NCBI RefSeq assembly: GCF_900106795.1
Contig: NZ_FNNS01000003.1
Span: 1 to 64,000, forward strand
DNA: 64,000 nucleotides
Origin: Aequorivita viscosa
Lineage (GTDB): Bacteria > Bacteroidota > Bacteroidia > Flavobacteriales > Flavobacteriaceae
Direction of reading: 5' to 3'
The position numbers and the translations under genes are program-made. Of the stretch, positions 61,406-64,000 are shown piece after piece; the stretch's first letter is position 1; the number at the start of each line of letters is the position of its first letter. Under the pieces are notes generated by a model. That model did not search any database. It was not told the DNA's origin and saw only the letters and a program-made list of their open reading frames with translations.

Positions 61406-64000
61406 ATGAGCAACTTTAGTGTCATCCAGCAAAAACTGGAAGCGTTTATTAGAAAGTACTATACCAATGAGCTTATCAAAGGAGCTATCCTTTTTTTCGC
61501 CATCGGGTTGTTGTATTTTTTGATGACGCTGCTCGTTGAATATTTCCTCTGGCTCAGCCCATCCGGAAGGCGATTGTTGTTTTGGACTTTCGTGATTGTT
61601 GAACTAGCCCTATTTCTTCGGTTTATTGTTTTTCCGCTGGCGAAACTGTTCAAATTCCGAAAGGGAATAAATTATGAAGATGCTTCTCGAATAATTGGTA
61701 ATCATTTTCCGCAGGTAAGCGATAAGCTGCTGAATGTTATTCAATTAAATCAAAACCCGCATCAAAGTGAACTGCTTGCGGCCAGTATTGACCAGAAAGC
61801 TGTTGAACTTCAACCAGTGCCTTTTCAAAGTGCTGTAAACTTTAAAAAGAATGCCAAGTATTTAAAATATGCGGCTATTCCTGTTTTTATATTTATACTT
61901 TTTAGCACCTTAGGCGATGTTAACATTTTTTCCTCAAGTTATACCCGTGTTGTGCAATACGACACCGCTTTTGAACCTCCCGCGCCATTTTCGTTTATCG
62001 TAATGAATGACGAATTACACGCTATAGAGGGAAAACCTTTCAAATTACAAGTACGAACCGATGGCACCACAGTTCCAGAAAGCGCTAGTATCCTTTTTAA
62101 TGGCGAAACCTATTATATGCAGCAAAATGGGCCAGGTTTGTTTGAATATACCTTTCAACAGCCCGACGAACCTATCGACTTTAGATTTAAAGCCAATAAA
62201 GTGAATTCAAGAAACTATATCCTGGATGTTGTAAAAACGCCTTCGCTTTTGAATTTTGAAATGTTGCTCGATTATCCGAGCTATACCAATAAAGCAGACG
62301 AAGTTTTAAAAGGAAATGGAAACGCAGTAGTGCCCGAAGGAACAAAGGTGAAGTGGAAAATCGCGACCAAAAATACAAATGCGGTTAATTTGAAAACAGC
62401 CGATACTTCCTTTTTATTCACTTCGAATGGAACGGACTTCAATTTTGAAAAGGGAATCTATACGAAACTAGATTATGCAATTACTACTTCAAATGAAAAC
62501 TTGGTGGATTACGAAAATTTAGCATTTACGCTTAATGTAATCAAGGATCAATTTCCTGAAATTGACGTGCAATCAAAAACCGACAGTACCAATAGCCAAC
62601 GCATCTTTTTTCTAGGTCGTGTTTCTGATGACTATGGGCTTACAAAACTTCGAGTTGTATATTATCCTGAAGGTGACGAAAAAAATGCGATGTTTGAATC
62701 GTTACCTGGAAGTAGAACTAATTTTGATCAATTCACTTTTGTTTTCCCAGGAAATCTCGAATTGGAAGATGGGGTTTCGTATGAATATTATTTTCAGGTG
62801 TTTGACAATGATGCTATTCATAATTTTAAATCGTCTAAATCTGGAATTTATTCTTTTCGAAAGTTAACTACAGATGAGATTGAAAACGAACAACTTCAAA
62901 ACCAACACAAGGCCATTCAAGGCATGGATAAGTCTTTGGAGGAAATGAAACAGGATCAAAAGGTTTTGGACGAAATTTCTAGAAATCAGAAGGAGAAGAA
63001 TGAATTGAATTTCAACGATAGAATAAAACTTGAGAACTTTATCCAAAGGCAACAGCAGCAAGAGGAGATGATGAAGGATTTTTCAAAGAAGCTAAAAGAA
63101 GACCTTAAAAACTTTCAACCCGAAAATAAAGATCAAGACCCGTTTAAAGAACAACTTGAGAAACGTTTGGATGAAAATGAAGAGCGGCTTAAGGAGAATG
63201 AAAAACTACTTGATGAGCTCGAAAAACTTCAGGATAAAATTCAAATGGAAGAACTGACTGAAAAACTTGAGAAGCTATCGAAACAAAATAAAAATCAAGA
63301 AAGAAATCTTGAGCAGTTACTTGAACTTACCAAACGTTATTACGTAGAAAAGAAAGCTGAAAAACTTGCTGAGGAGTTATTCAAGTTGGGTGAGAAGCAG
63401 GAAAAACTTTCTGAGAAGTCTGAAGAAGAAAACACCAAGGAAGCTCAAGAAGAACTCAACCAAGCTTTTGAAGAGTACAAAGAGCAGATGAAAGAATTAC
63501 AAGAGGAAAATGAAACTTTAAAAAAGCCTCTCGATATTCCACAAGACAAGCCTGCCGAAGAAGAGGTTGATGAGGAGCAGGAAAAAGCTACTGATAAATT
63601 AGAAGAGCAAGACGCCAAGGGAGCTTCTGAAAGTCAAAAGAAGGCTGGAAAGAAGATGAAGCAAATGAGTCAAAAAATGCAACAGCAAATGATGTCTGGC
63701 CAAATGGAAACATTAGATGAGGACGTTAAAATGCTTAGACAGATCCTCGATAATCTCGTGGTATTCTCTTCCCGTCAGGAAGATTTAATGGAAAAATTTA
63801 AATCGATTAACTACGGGAATCCAGTTTTTGGTAAGTTGCTTAATGTTCAGAATGAATTAAAAGTCAACTTTGAACATGTTGACGACAGTTTGTTCGCCCT
63901 ATCACTACGTCAACCGTTATTGGGAGATGAAATCAATTCAAAACTTACTGATATACAGTATAATATTGAAAAGTCTTTAGACCGGTTGGCTCAAAACAAT
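61406..64000 (+). CDS. DUF4175-family membrane protein, N-terminal part (cut by window edge)
   Basis: The frame from the ATG at 61406 stays open for 865 codons to the window end, so the gene is incomplete. Three hydrophobic segments lie at about 24-46, 53-77 and 150-170, followed by a large beta-rich periplasmic part to about 485 (FSFIVMNDELHAIEGKPFKL, GRVSDDYGLTKLRVVYYPEG). A very long glutamine/glutamate/lysine-rich coiled coil follows (about 488-790). This order is what I know as the DUF4175 family of Bacteroidota, often about 1100 residues; function unknown. It faces gltX divergently. Confidence 0.85.
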   Translation, partial: MSNFSVIQQKLEAFIRKYYTNELIKGAILFFAIGLLYFLMTLLVEYFLWLSPSGRRLLFWTFVIVELALFLRFIVFPLAKLFKFRKGINYEDASRIIGNHFPQVSDKLLNVIQLNQNPHQSELLAASIDQKAVELQPVPFQSAVNFKKNAKYLKYAAIPVFIFILFSTLGDVNIFSSSYTRVVQYDTAFEPPAPFSFIVMNDELHAIEGKPFKLQVRTDGTTVPESASILFNGETYYMQQNGPGLFEYTFQQPDEPIDFRFKANKVNSRNYILDVVKTPSLLNFEMLLDYPSYTNKADEVLKGNGNAVVPEGTKVKWKIATKNTNAVNLKTADTSFLFTSNGTDFNFEKGIYTKLDYAITTSNENLVDYENLAFTLNVIKDQFPEIDVQSKTDSTNSQRIFFLGRVSDDYGLTKLRVVYYPEGDEKNAMFESLPGSRTNFDQFTFVFPGNLELEDGVSYEYYFQVFDNDAIHNFKSSKSGIYSFRKLTTDEIENEQLQNQHKAIQGMDKSLEEMKQDQKVLDEISRNQKEKNELNFNDRIKLENFIQRQQQQEEMMKDFSKKLKEDLKNFQPENKDQDPFKEQLEKRLDENEERLKENEKLLDELEKLQDKIQMEELTEKLEKLSKQNKNQERNLEQLLELTKRYYVEKKAEKLAEELFKLGEKQEKLSEKSEEENTKEAQEELNQAFEEYKEQMKELQEENETLKKPLDIPQDKPAEEEVDEEQEKATDKLEEQDAKGASESQKKAGKKMKQMSQKMQQQMMSGQMETLDEDVKMLRQILDNLVVFSSRQEDLMEKFKSINYGNPVFGKLLNVQNELKVNFEHVDDSLFALSLRQPLLGDEINSKLTDIQYNIEKSLDRLAQNN

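Noticed and set aside
1-64000. CRISPR array or rRNA operon
   Set aside because: No regularly spaced repeats and no rRNA-like sequence were seen on either strand.

Overview
The window is AT-rich chromosomal DNA from a member of the Bacteroidota, most likely a marine-type Flavobacteriaceae. Reasons: a suf operon followed by DUF2480 and DUF3078 genes; -7 promoter boxes of the TAnnTTTG type (the Bacteroidetes primary sigma factor signature) close to start codons; many lipoproteins with an xxSC lipobox; DUF2007, DUF4175 and DUF6327 families; glutaminyl-tRNA synthetase beside GltX; and tRNA genes without an encoded CCA. I cannot assign a genus. Almost everything is ordinary chromosomal housekeeping; the only transposon-like sequence is a partial IS982-type transposase at the left edge.

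Layout. 1-356: end of an IS982-like element. 0.4-8.8 kb (minus strand): a complete SUF iron-sulfur cluster operon, sufA-sufB-[lipoprotein]-sufC-sufD-sufS-sufE-sufT-DUF2480, then DUF3078 with its own promoter box. 8.8-10.3 kb: an intergenic patch with a decayed direct duplication around a perfect 15-bp inverted repeat, then a DUF2891 lipoprotein. 10.5-14.3 kb: cardiolipin synthase and a FUSC-type membrane protein. 14.3-21.9 kb (minus): GreA/B-like protein, MtgA, a FAD oxidoreductase, the fatty-acid genes fabH-accB-accC, DUF177-rpmF and pdxA. 21.9-28.9 kb: ribE, a tiny membrane protein, tRNA-Met, mce, rbfA, a LolE-like permease, a ferredoxin reductase-like protein, dusB, a toxin-antitoxin remnant and a D-Ala-D-Ala dipeptidase-like lipoprotein. 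29.1-41.9 kb (mostly plus): lepA, a Na+/H+ antiporter (minus), a metallo-beta-lactamase-fold/S8/M1 hydrolase set, rnpA, an S41 peptidase and a fatty acid hydroxylase-like protein. 41.8-44.6 kb (minus): elaA, a cation efflux gene, rpiB, a 665-bp noncoding AT-rich gap with DnaA-box-like words, and DUF2007. 44.7-50.2 kb: rnr, a LysE-type transporter, tRNA-Cys, folB and glnS. 50.2-54 kb: a phosphoethanolamine-transferase-like gene overlapping a GDPD-like gene, and a YtxH/holin-like/DUF6327 envelope set. 54-61 kb (minus): a FrnE-like DsbA protein, an aminotransferase pseudogene, two unknown secreted proteins, DinB, an SPFH protein and gltX. 61.4-64 kb: a DUF4175 gene running off the right edge.

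I saw no clear novel defence or biosynthetic system. The observations most worth following are: (i) an aminotransferase gene killed by two in-frame stop codons with no frameshift; (ii) a HigB-type toxin wrecked by an internal deletion and frameshift while its overlapping antitoxin stays intact; (iii) the 665-bp rpiB/DUF2007 gap as a candidate replication origin; (iv) a family of short intergenic palindromes, one inside a decayed duplication; and (v) a lipoprotein gene embedded between sufB and sufC. Gene starts were moved from the longest reading frame where a signal peptide, conserved N-terminus or promoter box argued for it; three genes probably start with TTG.
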